This document shows positions 34,480 through 43,064 of a stretch of DNA of 64,000 nt, one piece after another. A program made the position numbers and the translations under genes. Numbering within the stretch: the first letter of the stretch is position 1; every line of letters begins with the position of its first letter. A model generated the notes under the pieces. That model saw nothing but the letters and a program-made list of their open reading frames with translations. It ran no database searches and was not told the origin of the DNA. Source of the stretch: Bradyrhizobium sp. 141 (GTDB lineage Bacteria > Pseudomonadota > Alphaproteobacteria > Rhizobiales > Xanthobacteraceae); assembly GCF_023074055.1 (NCBI RefSeq), contig NZ_JADPKR010000082.1, positions 186,001 through 250,000 on the forward strand. Reading direction: 5' to 3'.

Positions 34480-35265
34480 ATGGATCCGTCGACCCAACGT
34501 GAACTCGCCCGTCTGCTCGCTGGCCTGCGCCGTGAAGGACGCCAGCAGAGCGGTCTCGACCAGCGTCTCGTGCCGCCCGATAAGGCGACAGCCTACCGCA
34601 TCGCGCGCATGGTGGAGGAGGAGCTCGGCTGGACCGTCGCGGGGTGGAAAATCGCCGCGATGAAGGAAGGGCTGCAACGGGAGCTCCGTACCGACTCGCC
34701 GATCTATGGTCGCGTCTTCGCACCGTCCATCATGGAGTCGCCCGGGCGCGTCGAGCACGCCAGACAATGTAGTCCGATTCCGGAAGTGGAGTATCAAGCG
34801 GTCCTCGGCATCGATCTGCCGCCGCGCGCCGAGCCCTATACGGTGCAGGAAGTGACCGCGGCTGTCGCGTCGCTGCATCCTGGAATCGAACTGGCAGAGT
34901 GCCGCTTTGTTCATGATGCGGCATTCCCGCCATTGCCGGCGATTCTCGCCGACGGTGCCGGCTCCGGGACGATCGTCTATGGCCCTGCCATTGCGGACTG
35001 GCAAAAGCGCGACATTGCCGGGCAGGAGGTCAGCCTCATTTGCAACGGCACTCTGCGTCGCAAAGGCAGGGCTGCCGATTTGCTGGATCATCCGGTCATG
35101 CCGCTGACTTGGCTTGCCAATGAACTTTCGCGCACGGGTATCGGCATGAAGGCAGGACAGATGGTCAGCACGGGCACGCTGACGGGCATGTTGCGGCCGA
35201 AGGCAGGTGAGACCTTCATTGGCGATTTCGGACCGTTCGGCAGCGTCAGCGCCAAATATTCGTGA
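34480..35265 (+). CDS. 2-keto-4-pentenoate hydratase-like (FAH superfamily) protein
   Basis: 261-residue protein of the MhpD/hydratase-decarboxylase branch of the fumarylacetoacetate hydrolase superfamily. It shows GWKIAAMKEGLQRELRTDSPIYGRVFAPSI, the metal-binding EVEYQAVLG segment, HPGIELAECRF, and STGTLTGMLRPKAGETF near the end. Five bases separate it from the dehydrogenase stop. Such enzymes hydrate 2-hydroxypentadienoate from meta-cleavage pathways, but no dioxygenase is nearby. The 234 bp that follow contain only the palindrome at 35463. Confidence 0.85.
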   Translation: MDPSTQRELARLLAGLRREGRQQSGLDQRLVPPDKATAYRIARMVEEELGWTVAGWKIAAMKEGLQRELRTDSPIYGRVFAPSIMESPGRVEHARQCSPIPEVEYQAVLGIDLPPRAEPYTVQEVTAAVASLHPGIELAECRFVHDAAFPPLPAILADGAGSGTIVYGPAIADWQKRDIAGQEVSLICNGTLRRKGRAADLLDHPVMPLTWLANELSRTGIGMKAGQMVSTGTLTGMLRPKAGETFIGDFGPFGSVSAKYS

Positions 35266-35462
35266 GACCCGCGTGGCGTGAGAAGCGATCTCGCCGTCCC
35301 TGAGAACGAGCCGGTCGCCGCCTGATTGCGGCACGGGCAGCCGGGCAAAGGTAAGGGGTGGCCGCCCATTGCAGCGATCCTGTCCCTTGTCGCGAATGGC
35401 GTCGGAGTTTGCGCCTCGACAAAGTGGTCGTGACTGCAACCCCTTACCGTTTTCCAGCGCTG

Positions 35463-35478
35463 ACACGAAATTTCGTGT
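35463..35478. promoter_or_regulatory. Perfect 16-bp palindrome ACACGAAATTTCGTGT
   Basis: An uninterrupted palindrome 22 bp upstream of the GTG start of the membrane protein gene. It probably is an operator for the 35.5-37.7 kb operon. It is not an FNR/FixK (TTG-N8-CAA) box. No regulator gene is adjacent to name. Confidence 0.55.
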
Positions 35479-35499
35479 GCAGGCGATGGGAAGTACGCC

Positions 35500-36846
35500 G
35501 TGATCGGAACCAGCCTCTGTAGATGGGCCATCAGCTACTGCGCGGTCGCGATCGCATGGTTGCTGCTCGCGGAAGGACTGATGGTCGCCGGGTTCGGTTT
35601 TCCAAACCACGACATCGGCGGCCCGGATACGCTCGTCATCGTCCATATGGTTTGCGTCGGCTGGTTGAGCATGGCCCTGTGTGGCGCGCTGTTCCAGTTC
35701 GTGCCGGTGCTGGTCGCAAGGCCGCTCTACGCGGAGCGCTGGACGCTGCCGGCTCTGGCGCTGCTGACGCTTGGGCTGACTGTCCTGCTCGCAGGCTTTC
35801 TGGCTCTGGGCGGGCACTTCAACGGACCGGCCTGGCTGCTTCCCGTTGGAGCTGTCCTGCTGATTGCCGGTTTCGCGTTGGTCGTTGTCAATCTCAGCAT
35901 GACGCTCTGGTCGGCCCGTCCGCTGCCGGGGCCGGCGCGGTTCGTCGCAGGCGGGCTTGCCTGCATCTGTGTCACGACGGCCTTCGGCGGCATGTTCTCG
36001 CTGGTGCTGTCCGGAACCGCCGCCGGTGCGCAATGGCCGGACCTGTTGATCTCGGGCGTTCCGATCCACGCGATTGCGGGGCTTGGCGGATGGCTGACGT
36101 TCACTGCCATGGGCGTCAGCTATCGCTTGCTTGCGATGTTCATGCTCGCGCCCGACGGCGATGTGAGGCTCGGCCGGCTTGCCTGGCTTGCCGGTATCAC
36201 CGCGCTGGCCGTCGGACTTGTCGGCGGCGTGCTTACATTCTGGCGCATGACCGGGTTGAATTTGGCGCTTCTGCTTGCAGGACCGGCGGCGTTGCTATCG
36301 TTGGCCGCCTACGGCCGCGACGTGCTCGGCCTGTACAGAACCCGCAAACGTCGCGCGCTCGAGCTCAACACGCGCATGAGCCTTGCTGCGCTGGTGAGCC
36401 TTGCCGCAGCCGCAATCCTTGGCGCCGCGCTTCTGGCGATCGGCTTTTTCCAATCGCATGTCGGCGCGCTCGCCTTTCTCGTCGCGTTCGGCTGGCTCAC
36501 TGGCCTCGTGCTCGCGAATCTCTACAAGATCGTCCCGTTCCTGACCTGGCTTGAAACCTATGGTCCGGTGATGGGCAGAATGCCGACGCCTCGCGTGCAA
36601 GATCTCGTTGCCGAGCGCCGCGCGTTGAAGTGGTTCGTCGTGTTCTTTGCCGGAAGTTGGGCGGCAACGTTGATGCTCCTGTTGGATGCGGCACTCGGCT
36701 TCCGCGTCGCTGTCGCGGCCGTGATGCTTGCGACGCTCGGCCTGAGCGAGGAGTTCATCAGGGCCCGGCGGCTTGCGGATGTGGCGGAGCCGCTGCGCCT
36801 GCCGACCGGAGCGGCCATGCCCCATCTCCTGGTCTCACGAAACTGA
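35500..36846 (+). CDS. Polytopic membrane protein, haem-copper-oxidase subunit I / NnrS-like
   Basis: 448 residues with about 12 transmembrane helices. Candidate haem-ligand histidines lie in helices IVHMVCVGWLSMALCGALFQFVP and IHAIAGLGGWLTFTAMGVSYRLLAMFMLAP, patterns shared with NnrS and with orphan relatives of oxidase subunit I often found in denitrifier gene clusters. No biochemical role is established for this subgroup. GTG 35500 follows GGGAAG. It heads an operon with a DUF2249 protein and an Fe-S assembly-like factor, and in other bacteria this trio tends to accompany nitric-oxide or low-oxygen respiration genes (recollection, not checked). Confidence 0.75.
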   Translation: MIGTSLCRWAISYCAVAIAWLLLAEGLMVAGFGFPNHDIGGPDTLVIVHMVCVGWLSMALCGALFQFVPVLVARPLYAERWTLPALALLTLGLTVLLAGFLALGGHFNGPAWLLPVGAVLLIAGFALVVVNLSMTLWSARPLPGPARFVAGGLACICVTTAFGGMFSLVLSGTAAGAQWPDLLISGVPIHAIAGLGGWLTFTAMGVSYRLLAMFMLAPDGDVRLGRLAWLAGITALAVGLVGGVLTFWRMTGLNLALLLAGPAALLSLAAYGRDVLGLYRTRKRRALELNTRMSLAALVSLAAAAILGAALLAIGFFQSHVGALAFLVAFGWLTGLVLANLYKIVPFLTWLETYGPVMGRMPTPRVQDLVAERRALKWFVVFFAGSWAATLMLLLDAALGFRVAVAAVMLATLGLSEEFIRARRLADVAEPLRLPTGAAMPHLLVSRN

Positions 36847-36858
36847 AAGGAGACTGCA

Positions 36859-37368
36859 ATGACCGAATTTATCGACGTCGATGTCCGGCCGATCCTGCGT
36901 GCAGGCGGCGAGCCGTTCTCGATCATCATGGCCGCGCTCGAGCGGCTCGAGCCCGGGGAGGGGCTGCGGCTCTATGCTCCCTTCAAGCCGGTTCCTCTGT
37001 TCGACGTCATGGCGAGCAGGGGCTTTGCGCATCGGGAAGCCGAGCTCGAAGGCGGCGAATGGGAGATCCGGTTCTTGCCGAACGACGGCGCGGTCGAAGC
37101 CGCTGAACCGGCCTCCGCTGCGTCGAGCGATGGCGATTGGCCGGAGCCAATGGTTCATCTCGACAACCGCGACCTCGATCCGCCGGAGCCGATGGTTCGG
37201 ATTCTGACAGCCCTGGAGCGGCTCGCACCGGGCCAAACCCTCTTCGCCTTGCTCAGCCGTGAACCGGTCTTCCTGTTTCGGGAGCTGACCAAGCGTGGCC
37301 ACCAGTGGCGTGGCGACTTCACGCCGCAGAAGGATGCCTATCAACTGACGGTGAGGGTGCCCGCATGA
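36859..37368 (+). CDS. Double DUF2249 protein
   Basis: 169 residues made of two DUF2249-like domains. The first is IDVDVRPILRAGGEPFSIIMAALERLEPGEGLRLYAPFKPVPLFDVMASRGF; the second is LDNRDLDPPEPMVRILTALERLAPGQTLFALLSREPVFLFRELTKRGH. The repeats share D-x-R, LE-RL-PG and P-PLF/VFLF. An acidic Ala/Asp linker joins them. The fold is SirA/TusA-like; DUF2249 genes accumulate near denitrification and haemerythrin genes, with unknown chemistry. ATG 36859 has AAGGAG. It ends with a 4-base overlap with the next gene. Confidence 0.85.
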   Translation: MTEFIDVDVRPILRAGGEPFSIIMAALERLEPGEGLRLYAPFKPVPLFDVMASRGFAHREAELEGGEWEIRFLPNDGAVEAAEPASAASSDGDWPEPMVHLDNRDLDPPEPMVRILTALERLAPGQTLFALLSREPVFLFRELTKRGHQWRGDFTPQKDAYQLTVRVPA

Positions 37369-37688
37369 CGATCGACGATGATGATCTCGTGGCCCGGATA
37401 AGGCAGGCGCTGAAGGTCGTGATCGACCCGGAGCTCGGGCATAACATCGTCGACCTCGGCTTTATCTATGACGTGTCGGTCGACGACGGCGTCGTGCACA
37501 TCATCATGACCGCAACGACACTAGGCTGTCCCGCCGCGTTCTTTCTCAAGGAGGGTGTCGCGAGCAGCGCGTGTCTCGTTCCGGGCGTGGAATCGGTCGA
37601 CGTCACCATGACGTTCGAGCCGCCCTGGCAACCCTCAATGATCTCGCCGGGTGTCAGGTCGTCGCTCGGATTTGCCGAGGTGAATTGA
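37365..37688 (+). CDS. MIP18/PaaD-like metal-sulfur cluster assembly factor
   Basis: 107 residues of the DUF59 family: LKVVIDPELGHNIVDLGFIYDVSVDDGVVHIIMTATTLGCPAAFFLKEGV, with the conserved Asp-Pro-Glu and the TxxxCP cysteine. SufT and PaaD relatives help insert Fe-S clusters into client proteins. ATG overlaps the DUF2249 stop (ATGA). Possible clients in the neighbourhood are UbiU and UbiV, which need 4Fe-4S clusters (inference). Confidence 0.88.
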   Translation: MTIDDDDLVARIRQALKVVIDPELGHNIVDLGFIYDVSVDDGVVHIIMTATTLGCPAAFFLKEGVASSACLVPGVESVDVTMTFEPPWQPSMISPGVRSSLGFAEVN

Positions 37689-37725
37689 TCCGGTGAAGCT
37701 GCCGTGACCGAAGCCGCTCCGCCGG

Positions 37726-38322
37726 CTAGACGCCTTCGGAGCCTGGGCCGGACCAGACCTTTGCGGGTGCGCGAAGCTTCGTCAGGTCGAGCAGGTTGAT
37801 CGCACGGGCGGCGATCTGGTCGACTACCTCATCCAACGACTGGGGCTTGAGATAGAAGGCCGGCATCGGGGGGGCGATGATCGCGCCGATCTCGGTCGCC
37901 TGCAGCATTGCTCGCAAATGGCCGAGATGCAGCGGGCTCTCGCGGACCAGCAACACCAGCCGGCGCCGTTCCTTGAGCTGCACGTCGGCCGCGCGCGTCA
38001 GAAGGTTGTCGAGCTGCCCCCAGGCGATGGCCGAGAGCGTACGGATCGAGCACGGCGCGACGATCATGCCCGCGACCGGATACGAGCCGCTGGCGATCGC
38101 GGCGCCAATGTCCGAATGAAGATGGTGGCGGAAGGCGAGCGCGCGCAGCCGCGCGAGCGCATCGCTCCCCACTTCCTCGCTCAGCGTACGTTCTGCCGCG
38201 GGCGAAACCACGAGGTGCACCGCGTAGTGCGGATTGTCGGCCAGCAGCTCGACGATGCGCATGCCGATCGCGGCGCCCGAGGCACCGCTGATGCCGACGA
38301 TGATGCCTTGGCGCCCGCTCAT
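37726..38322 (-). CDS. ubiX: UbiX flavin prenyltransferase
   Basis: 198-residue enzyme making prenylated FMN for UbiD. Motifs: IIVGISGASGAAIGMRIVELL at the N-terminus, MIVAPCSIRTLSAIAWGQLDNLLTRAADVQLKERRRLVLLVRESPLHLGHL and the PPMPAFYLKPQSLDEVVDQI tail. ATG 38322 comes one base after the ubiD stop (TGA C ATG) with no clear ribosome binding site, so translation is probably coupled. The 3' end faces the MIP18-like gene. Confidence 0.95.
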   Translation of the reverse strand: MSGRQGIIVGISGASGAAIGMRIVELLADNPHYAVHLVVSPAAERTLSEEVGSDALARLRALAFRHHLHSDIGAAIASGSYPVAGMIVAPCSIRTLSAIAWGQLDNLLTRAADVQLKERRRLVLLVRESPLHLGHLRAMLQATEIGAIIAPPMPAFYLKPQSLDEVVDQIAARAINLLDLTKLRAPAKVWSGPGSEGV

Positions 38323-38323
38323 G

Positions 38324-39880
38324 TCAGGACTGGTGCAGGCCGAAGTTCGACCACATCGCATCGACACGCGCGACCACGGCGGGATCCATGGCCAGCGGAA
38401 CGCCCCATTCCCGATCCGTCTCCGGCGGAATCTTCGCGGTGGCGTCGATGCCGAGCTTGCCGCCGAGCCCCGATTTCGGCGAGGCGAAGTCGAGATAGTC
38501 GATCGGCGTGTCGGTGAGCGTCACGAGATCGCGCGAGGGGTCGCTGCGGGTGGAGACGGCCCACATCACGGCGCGCCAGTCGCGGATGTCGATGTCGTCG
38601 TCGACCACGATCAGGAGTTTCGTGTAGCTGAACTGCGGCAGCATCGACCACAGGCCCAGCATCAGGCGCCGCGCCTGGCCGGGATAACGCTTCCTGATCG
38701 CAGCGACCGCGATGCGGTAGGAGCAAGCCTCCGGCGGCAGCCAGCAGTCCGTCACCTCGGGGAATTGCTGACGGATGAGCGGCACGAACAGGCGATTGAG
38801 CGCCTCGCCGATCCGCGACGGCTCGTCCGGCGGCCGGCCCGTGAAGGTCGAGAGGTAGACGGGCTGACGCCGGCTGGTGATCGCCGTCACGCGCATCACG
38901 GGGAATTCCTCGACGGAATTATAGTACCCGGTGTGATCGCCATACGGCCCCTCGGGCGCGGTCTCGGTCGCGGAGACGAAGCCCTCGATGACGATTTCGG
39001 CCTCGGCCGGTATCGCGAGCGGGACGGTGAGGCATGGCGCGAGGTCGGGCCGTTCGCCGCGCAGGATCCCGGCGAAGCGCAGCTCCGACAGCGTCTCCGG
39101 CAGCGGCAGCACCGCGGCAAGGATCGTCGCGGGATCGGCTCCGATGACGATCGCGACCGGCATATCGCGCCCGATCGCCTTCCATTGCTGGTGGTGGCGG
39201 GCGCCACCGCGATGCGCGAGCCAGCGGATGATGGCGCGGTCGCGACCGAGCACCTGCATGCGGTAGACGCCGACATTTTCCTCCTGGTCGGCCGTCGCGG
39301 ATTCCGGCGGCACGGTGATCACGAGTGGCCAGGTGATAAGCGGCGCCGGCTCGCCGGGCCAGCAGATCTGGACCGGCAATCTTGCAAGATCGATGTCGGG
39401 CCCCATCGTGACGCAGTCCTGGACCGGCGCCGCCGCGCGTGTGCGCGGGCGCGTCGCCAGCGCGGCGCGCGCGAGCGGAAGCTTGCCGAAGGCATCCCTG
39501 ATGCTGTTCGGTGGGCGTGGCGCGCGCAGTTCGGTCATCAGCGCGCCGAGCTCTTCGAGACGGTCGGGCGTGATGCCCATTCCCCATGCGATCCGCTCGA
39601 CCGTTCCAAACAGGTTGGTGAGGAGCGGCATCTCCGACGGGCTGCCGTCGGCCTTGACGGGCTGCTCGAACAATAGTGCCGGTCCGTGTGTGCCGAGCAC
39701 ACGCCGGTGGATCTCCGTGATCTCGTGGACGACGGAGATCTTCTCGCGAATGCGTCGCAACTGCCCCCGGCTTTCGATGAACCGCAGGAAGTCGGACAAG
39801 TCGCGAAAGCGCGGCACATCACGTTGCAACTGAACAGCTCCCAAAAAATTACAGCTAGCCGGGTTGATTTCGGTCTTCAT
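38324..39880 (-). CDS. ubiD: UbiD-family decarboxylase
   Basis: 518-residue prenyl-FMN-dependent decarboxylase, close to the E. coli UbiD length (497). It contains the FRDLSDFLRFIESRGQLRRI N-terminus, EGPYGDHTGYYNSVEEFPVMRV with the active-site Glu region, and KLLIVVDDDIDIRDWRAVMWAVSTRSDP. Its subgroup fits 3-polyprenyl-4-hydroxybenzoate decarboxylase of ubiquinone synthesis. Context with ubiX and the divergent ubiTUV genes supports that over aromatic-acid catabolism. Confidence 0.92.
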   Translation of the reverse strand: MKTEINPASCNFLGAVQLQRDVPRFRDLSDFLRFIESRGQLRRIREKISVVHEITEIHRRVLGTHGPALLFEQPVKADGSPSEMPLLTNLFGTVERIAWGMGITPDRLEELGALMTELRAPRPPNSIRDAFGKLPLARAALATRPRTRAAAPVQDCVTMGPDIDLARLPVQICWPGEPAPLITWPLVITVPPESATADQEENVGVYRMQVLGRDRAIIRWLAHRGGARHHQQWKAIGRDMPVAIVIGADPATILAAVLPLPETLSELRFAGILRGERPDLAPCLTVPLAIPAEAEIVIEGFVSATETAPEGPYGDHTGYYNSVEEFPVMRVTAITSRRQPVYLSTFTGRPPDEPSRIGEALNRLFVPLIRQQFPEVTDCWLPPEACSYRIAVAAIRKRYPGQARRLMLGLWSMLPQFSYTKLLIVVDDDIDIRDWRAVMWAVSTRSDPSRDLVTLTDTPIDYLDFASPKSGLGGKLGIDATAKIPPETDREWGVPLAMDPAVVARVDAMWSNFGLHQS

Positions 39881-39893
39881 TGTTCCGGCTCAA
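39880..39893. promoter_or_regulatory. FNR/FixK-like half-consensus box TTGTT-CCGG-CTCAA
   Basis: TTG-N8-CAA in the 48-bp divergent spacer between ubiD and ubiT. One base in each half differs from TTGAT-N4-ATCAA. Its centre is about 42 bp before the ubiT ATG, so activation from the usual -41.5 position would require a nearly leaderless transcript. Tentative. Confidence 0.35.
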
Positions 39894-39928
39894 ATACAGC
39901 GGCGTGCAATCCGTTCAGATGTGTGGTC

Positions 39929-40474
39929 ATGAATGATCCGTCCGCCGCATCGCCCGGCCCGTTGCCGACGATTCCGCCACTTGTCGCACTTGCCATGCGT
40001 CCCCTGCCGCTGTCGCCGTTGCAGCTCGTCCTCGCCGGCGTCCTGCAGCGGATCCATCGGCGCAACCCTGCGATATTCGACCGGCTTGGCGATCACGCGC
40101 GCGCGCGGTTCGGTATCAAGCCAATCGATCTGCCGTTTGCCTTCGTGGTCGAGGCCAGGCCGCCGCGCCTTTCCGTCGTGCGCAGTTTGCCGCACGGTCT
40201 GGATGCGCGGATCTCGGCCTCGCTCGCCAATCTGTTGGCGCTGCTCGAAGGCAGGCTCGATGGCGATGCCTTGATGTTCTCGCGCGAGCTCGTCGTCGAG
40301 GGCGACGTCGAAGCGGTGCTGGCGCTGCGCAATGCGATCGACGACGCCCAGCTCGATCTCGCCACTGAGCTGTCCTCGCTGTTTGGCCCGTTGGGGGCGC
40401 CGGCAAGGCGCGCCTTCGAGGCCGCCCGTGGCCGCGTGATCGGTTCATCAGGCCAAGGCGAGCAATCGAGATGA
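39929..40474 (+). CDS. ubiT: UbiT, SCP2-domain ubiquinone biosynthesis factor
   Basis: 181-residue SCP2-type lipid-binding protein: LPLSPLQLVLAGVLQRIHRRNPAIFDRLGDHARARFGIKPIDLPFAFVVE, then SASLANLLALLEGRLDGDALMFSRELVVEGDVEAVLALRNAIDDAQLDL. In E. coli, UbiT with UbiU-UbiV allows ubiquinone synthesis without O2. ATG 39929 is chosen for the correct N-terminal length; upstream sequence overlaps ubiD. Stop and ubiU start overlap (ATGA). Confidence 0.93.
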   Translation: MNDPSAASPGPLPTIPPLVALAMRPLPLSPLQLVLAGVLQRIHRRNPAIFDRLGDHARARFGIKPIDLPFAFVVEARPPRLSVVRSLPHGLDARISASLANLLALLEGRLDGDALMFSRELVVEGDVEAVLALRNAIDDAQLDLATELSSLFGPLGAPARRAFEAARGRVIGSSGQGEQSR

Positions 40475-41451
40475 TGGAATTGATCTGTCCTGCCGGGACG
40501 CCGGCGGCGCTGAAGAGCGCCATTGATGCCGGCGCCGACGCGATCTATTGCGGCTTCAACGATGAGACCAATGCGCGCAATTTTCCGGGGCTGAATTTCA
40601 GCCGCGACGAGCTGCGTAAGGGGATCGCGCTGGCGCATGGCCGCGGCGCCAGAGTCCTGGTCGCCATCAATACTTTCCCGCGCGCCTCCGCCGTCGATAT
40701 CTGGCATCGCGCAGTGGACGATGCGGTGAACGCCGGAGCCGACGCGCTGATCCTCGCCGATATCGGAGTGATGGACTACGCGGCGAGGCGCCATCCGAAC
40801 CAGCGCTTGCACGTCTCGGTTCAGGCCGCGGCCGCGAATCCGGATGCCATCGCCTTCTATGCCGAGAATTTCGGAGCGCGGCGCGTCGTGCTGCCGCGCG
40901 TCCTGAGCGTGCCGGAGATTGCCGAGATCACCCGGGAGTCGGCCTGCGAAACCGAGGTCTTCGTGTTCGGCGGCCTCTGCGTGATGGCCGAAGGGCGCTG
41001 TTCGCTGTCGTCCTATGCCACCGGCAAGTCACCGAACATGCAGGGCGTCTGCTCGCCCCCGAGCCATGTAGTCTATGAGCAGACCGCGGAGGGGACCAAG
41101 TCCAGCCTCGGCGGCTTCACCATCAACCGGTTCGCGGCAAGCGAGCCTGCGGGCTATCCGACGCTGTGCAAGGGCCGCTTCTCGACCGCGCAGGGCGCCG
41201 GCTACATTTTCGAGGATCCCGTCAGCCTGGATGCGACGACCCTGCTCAGGGGCTTGCGCGATGCCGGGGTGACCGCGCTCAAGATCGAGGGCCGCCAGCG
41301 CGGCCGCGCCTATGTCGAAAGCGTGGTGCGCCATTTCCGTCATGCGCTCGCGGCGCTCGAGAGCGGGAGTGAGACCGACATTGCGAGCTTGAAGCCGTTC
41401 ACCGAAGGGCAGGCCTCCACGCTCGGCGCCTATCGGAAGGCCTGGCGTTAG
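40471..41451 (+). CDS. ubiU: UbiU, O2-independent ubiquinone hydroxylation (U32 peptidase-like)
   Basis: 326-residue member of the U32 family that works with UbiV to hydroxylate ubiquinone precursors using prephenate instead of O2. The 4Fe-4S ligands are at Cys170, Cys177, Cys194 and Cys233 (GLCVMAEGRC, GVC, TLCKGRF), one residue off the E. coli numbering. N-terminus ELICPAGTPAALKSAIDAGADAIYCG. Coupled to ubiT by a 4-base overlap. Confidence 0.96.
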   Translation: MMELICPAGTPAALKSAIDAGADAIYCGFNDETNARNFPGLNFSRDELRKGIALAHGRGARVLVAINTFPRASAVDIWHRAVDDAVNAGADALILADIGVMDYAARRHPNQRLHVSVQAAAANPDAIAFYAENFGARRVVLPRVLSVPEIAEITRESACETEVFVFGGLCVMAEGRCSLSSYATGKSPNMQGVCSPPSHVVYEQTAEGTKSSLGGFTINRFAASEPAGYPTLCKGRFSTAQGAGYIFEDPVSLDATTLLRGLRDAGVTALKIEGRQRGRAYVESVVRHFRHALAALESGSETDIASLKPFTEGQASTLGAYRKAWR

Positions 41452-41477
41452 TCTTTTCGAATATGTGAGGTCCAGCG

Positions 41478-42413
41478 ATGCAACTCAGCCTCGGTCCAGT
41501 TCTGTACAATTGGGCGCCGGAACGCTGGCGCGACTTCTATTTCCGTATCGCCGACGAAGCGCCCGTAGACGTCGTGTCCGTCGGCGAGATCGTCTGCTCG
41601 AAACGCTCGCCGTTCTTCGCAGATCACATCCCGGCCGTGGTCGAGCGGCTGCAAAGCGCAGGCAAGCAGGTGCTGCTGGGCTCGCTGATCCTGGTCTCGC
41701 TGCGGCGCGAGCGTCGCCAGACCGAAGAGCTCGCGGCGGCTGAGGGCGTGCTGGTCGAGGTGAATGATCTGACCTGTCTCAGGGCGCTTGCAGGTCGGCC
41801 GCACGCCATCGGGCCCTTCGTCAACATCTACAACGAGGCGAGCGCGGCCTTTCACGCCGCGCGCGGGGCGAGGCGCATCTGCCTGCCGCCGGAATTGCCG
41901 CTGACCTCGGTGGCGGCGATCGCGAAGGCGATCCCGGACGTCACGACCGAGGTGTTCGCGTTCGGCAGGGTGCCGCTGGCGATCTCTGCCCGCTGCTATC
42001 ATGCCCGCCTTCACAAGCTCGCCAAGGACAATTGCCGCTTCGTCTGCGAGAAGGATCCGGACGGTCTTCTCCTGAAGACGCTGGAGCAGCAGGATTTCCT
42101 GACCATCAACGGGGTGCAAACCCTGTCTCACACCTGCGCCAATTTGCTCGGCGAGGCCGGCCTATTGCACGAGAGCAGCGTTGGCTCGCTGCGCCTGTCG
42201 CCGCAGGATTGCGACATGGTCGTCGTCGCCAGGACCTTTCGTGACGTGTTGGACGGTCGTGAGGACGCGGACGGCGGCAGCCGCCGACTTGCTGCGGCCT
42301 ATCCCAGTGTTCCCTTCGCGAATGGCTTCCTGTGGGCAGAGCCAGGGCACGTCTATCGTCAGGCCCGATCAGGGGAGGCCCAAGGCTCGGCGGCGCAAAC
42401 CGGGTCTCTCTAA
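41478..42413 (+). CDS. ubiV: UbiV, O2-independent ubiquinone hydroxylation (U32 peptidase-like)
   Basis: 311-residue partner of UbiU. The cluster ligands are Cys40 (VGEIVCSKR), Cys173, Cys186 and Cys190 (ARCYHARLHKLAKDNCRFVC), with the same 13- and 4-residue spacing as the E. coli protein. Start ATG 41478 lies 26 bp after ubiU. The C-terminal tail after GHVYRQARSG is probably disordered. Convergent with the azoreductase-like gene. Confidence 0.96.
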   Translation: MQLSLGPVLYNWAPERWRDFYFRIADEAPVDVVSVGEIVCSKRSPFFADHIPAVVERLQSAGKQVLLGSLILVSLRRERRQTEELAAAEGVLVEVNDLTCLRALAGRPHAIGPFVNIYNEASAAFHAARGARRICLPPELPLTSVAAIAKAIPDVTTEVFAFGRVPLAISARCYHARLHKLAKDNCRFVCEKDPDGLLLKTLEQQDFLTINGVQTLSHTCANLLGEAGLLHESSVGSLRLSPQDCDMVVVARTFRDVLDGREDADGGSRRLAAAYPSVPFANGFLWAEPGHVYRQARSGEAQGSAAQTGSL

Positions 42414-42434
42414 CCGGGCTCGCGTTGCGGGAGC

Positions 42435-43058
42435 TTAGAAATTTCTGGCCATTGCAGCCAGACGTCGATGGGCCCTTTCCCGCGCAGCCTCGATCGGCTG
42501 CTGCGGTCCGGTGGTTGGCCCGATCGGCACGAAACGGACGTCATCGATACCGATGAAGCGCAGGATGTCCCGCAGGTAGGGCGTTGCCATGTCGATGCGG
42601 CCACGGTTCATGCCGGTGGCAAAGTCGCTGCCGCTGGCGAGAATCACCAGCGTCGGTCGGTCCTTGAGCAGCGGGAGATAGCCCTGTGACGGGTCGAACC
42701 GAAAGGTCAGCCCCGGCTGGACGATGATGTCGAACCATTGCTTGAGCTTGTAGGGAATGCTGAAGTTCCACATCGGCGTGGAGATCAGCACGCGATCGGC
42801 CAAGGACAAGCGCAGCGCCATTCGCTCGGCCTCGGCAAAGCCGTCGCGTTGCGCATCGTTGAAGGCTTGCCCCTTCATCCGCGCATATTTGGCCTCGACG
42901 ATGGGACCCGAGAATTCAGGCATCCGCTCGCGCCAGATGTCCATGACGTCGAGATCCCAGTCCGGCCGGGCCCGGCCAAAGCTGTCAAGAAAGACGCGCG
43001 CGCCGGCACTCGAGAAGGAGTCGGCGCGGGGCGAGCAGCACAGGTGCAGGAGCTTCAC
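42435..43058 (-). CDS. FMN-dependent NADH-azoreductase/quinone reductase-like flavoprotein
   Basis: 207-residue flavodoxin-fold protein of the AzoR/NQO family. It shows LLHLCCSPRADSFSSAGARVFLDSF (FMN phosphate loop), TPMWNFSIPYKLKQWFDIIVQPGLTFRF (the family's PMWNF..P..LK.. hallmark) and the G-rich segment after LVILASGSDFA. GTG 43058 starts six bases after the stop of the lactonase-isochorismatase gene, so this is the last gene of the minus-strand cluster. It may reduce a quinone product of the pathway. Confidence 0.88.
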   Translation of the reverse strand: MKLLHLCCSPRADSFSSAGARVFLDSFGRARPDWDLDVMDIWRERMPEFSGPIVEAKYARMKGQAFNDAQRDGFAEAERMALRLSLADRVLISTPMWNFSIPYKLKQWFDIIVQPGLTFRFDPSQGYLPLLKDRPTLVILASGSDFATGMNRGRIDMATPYLRDILRFIGIDDVRFVPIGPTTGPQQPIEAARERAHRRLAAMARNF

Positions 43059-43064
43059 CAGCGT

